This document shows positions 6,082 through 6,164 of a stretch of DNA of 6,164 bases, piece after piece. A program made the position numbers and the translations under genes. This DNA comes from Flavobacteriaceae bacterium (GTDB lineage: Bacteria; Bacteroidota; Bacteroidia; Flavobacteriales; Flavobacteriaceae), in NCBI GenBank assembly GCA_013214275.1, contig JABSPP010000108.1, positions 1 to 6,164 of the forward strand, read 5' to 3'. Within the stretch, counting starts at the first letter, position 1, and every line of letters begins with the position of its first letter. The notes under the pieces are model-generated. The model was not told where the DNA came from, searched no databases, and saw nothing but the letters and a program-made list of their open reading frames with translations.

Positions 6082-6126
6082 CCCTTTTTAACCCGAAAAA
6101 TTCATTGCTATCTTAGTTAAAAAGGG
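6082..6126. repeat. 11-bp perfect inverted repeat
   Basis: CCCTTTTTAAC (6082-6092) is the exact reverse complement of GTTAAAAAGGG (6116-6126), with 23 bases between. The flanks do not extend the pairing. No U-run follows on either side, so it is not a standard terminator. It could be an RNA stem, a protein-binding dyad, or ends of a degenerate mobile sequence; nothing here decides among these. Confidence 0.6.
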
Positions 6127-6164
6127 TGTAAAGCGTTATCTTTATTGGTATTAAAAGCTAAAAA

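Larger units (their letters stand above)
5740..6164. other. 425-bp region without a convincing gene
   Basis: No frame on either strand resembles a known protein or exceeds about 30 codons. The region contains an A/T palindrome (ATAAGCTTAT, 5736-5745), a leftward intrinsic terminator, a 30-codon hydrophobic frame, small hairpins and an 11-bp inverted repeat, each listed separately where supportable. Very short frames at 5848 and 5904 (about 9-12 codons) show no supporting features. I see no tRNA or rRNA. The amount of local secondary structure and the leftward terminator suggest an untranslated 3' region or a small RNA, or the remains of a mobile element. Confidence 0.6.

Noticed and set aside
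6051..6164. End of an insertion sequence
   Set aside because: The inverted repeat and GTGCAC-containing stretch suggested a mobile-element edge, but there is no transposase, no target-site duplication and no terminal repeat I can assign to a family.
1..6164. Defence, CRISPR, prophage or secretion system
   Set aside because: No repeat-spacer array, nuclease, helicase, integrase or structural gene is present; the genes are a translation factor, trehalose enzymes and one exported protein.

Overview
The window looks like chromosomal DNA of a marine-type or soil flavobacterium (phylum Bacteroidota). The evidence is low GC, A/T-rich intergenic spacers, start codons mostly without Shine-Dalgarno sequences, the Bacteroidota form of the YebC N-terminus, and a trehalose-6-phosphate synthase/phosphatase fusion next to a cytoplasmic GH15 enzyme. 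No plasmid, phage, CRISPR or complete insertion-sequence signature is visible.

Left part (1-1516, plus strand): a possible tail of an upstream gene (1-30), then a frame at 90-785 for a small exported protein of unknown function, then intact yebC (797-1516). The striking feature is a perfect 105-bp direct repeat. The first 35 codons of yebC (797-901) occur again at 90-194, fused in frame to the exported-protein gene, so that frame begins like YebC and turns into a signal peptide at about residue 32. The repeat starts exactly at the ATG and keeps frame. The junctions fit a microhomology-templated insertion of 102 bp just after the exported gene's own start codon. Recombination between the copies would delete 707 bp and leave intact yebC.

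Middle part (1517-5739): yebC converges on a leftward GH15 gene (1664-3463), with a good leftward intrinsic terminator between them. The GH15 gene is divergent from a bifunctional trehalose-6-phosphate synthase/phosphatase gene (3547-5739), and 83 bp separate them. Together they form a compact make-and-break trehalose module. The fused enzyme makes trehalose from UDP-glucose and glucose-6-phosphate, and the GH15 protein, probably a trehalase, splits it to glucose. All main catalytic motifs of both enzymes appear intact.

Right part (5740-6164): 425 bp without a convincing gene. It holds a strong hairpin that reads as an intrinsic terminator only for leftward transcription (5911-5946), a possible 30-codon hydrophobic small ORF (5958-6050), nested short hairpins and an 11-bp perfect inverted repeat (6082-6126). 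A leftward transcript from beyond the window probably ends here.

I found no convincing new multi-gene system. The yebC 5'-end duplication captured by a secreted-protein gene is the observation most worth following up.
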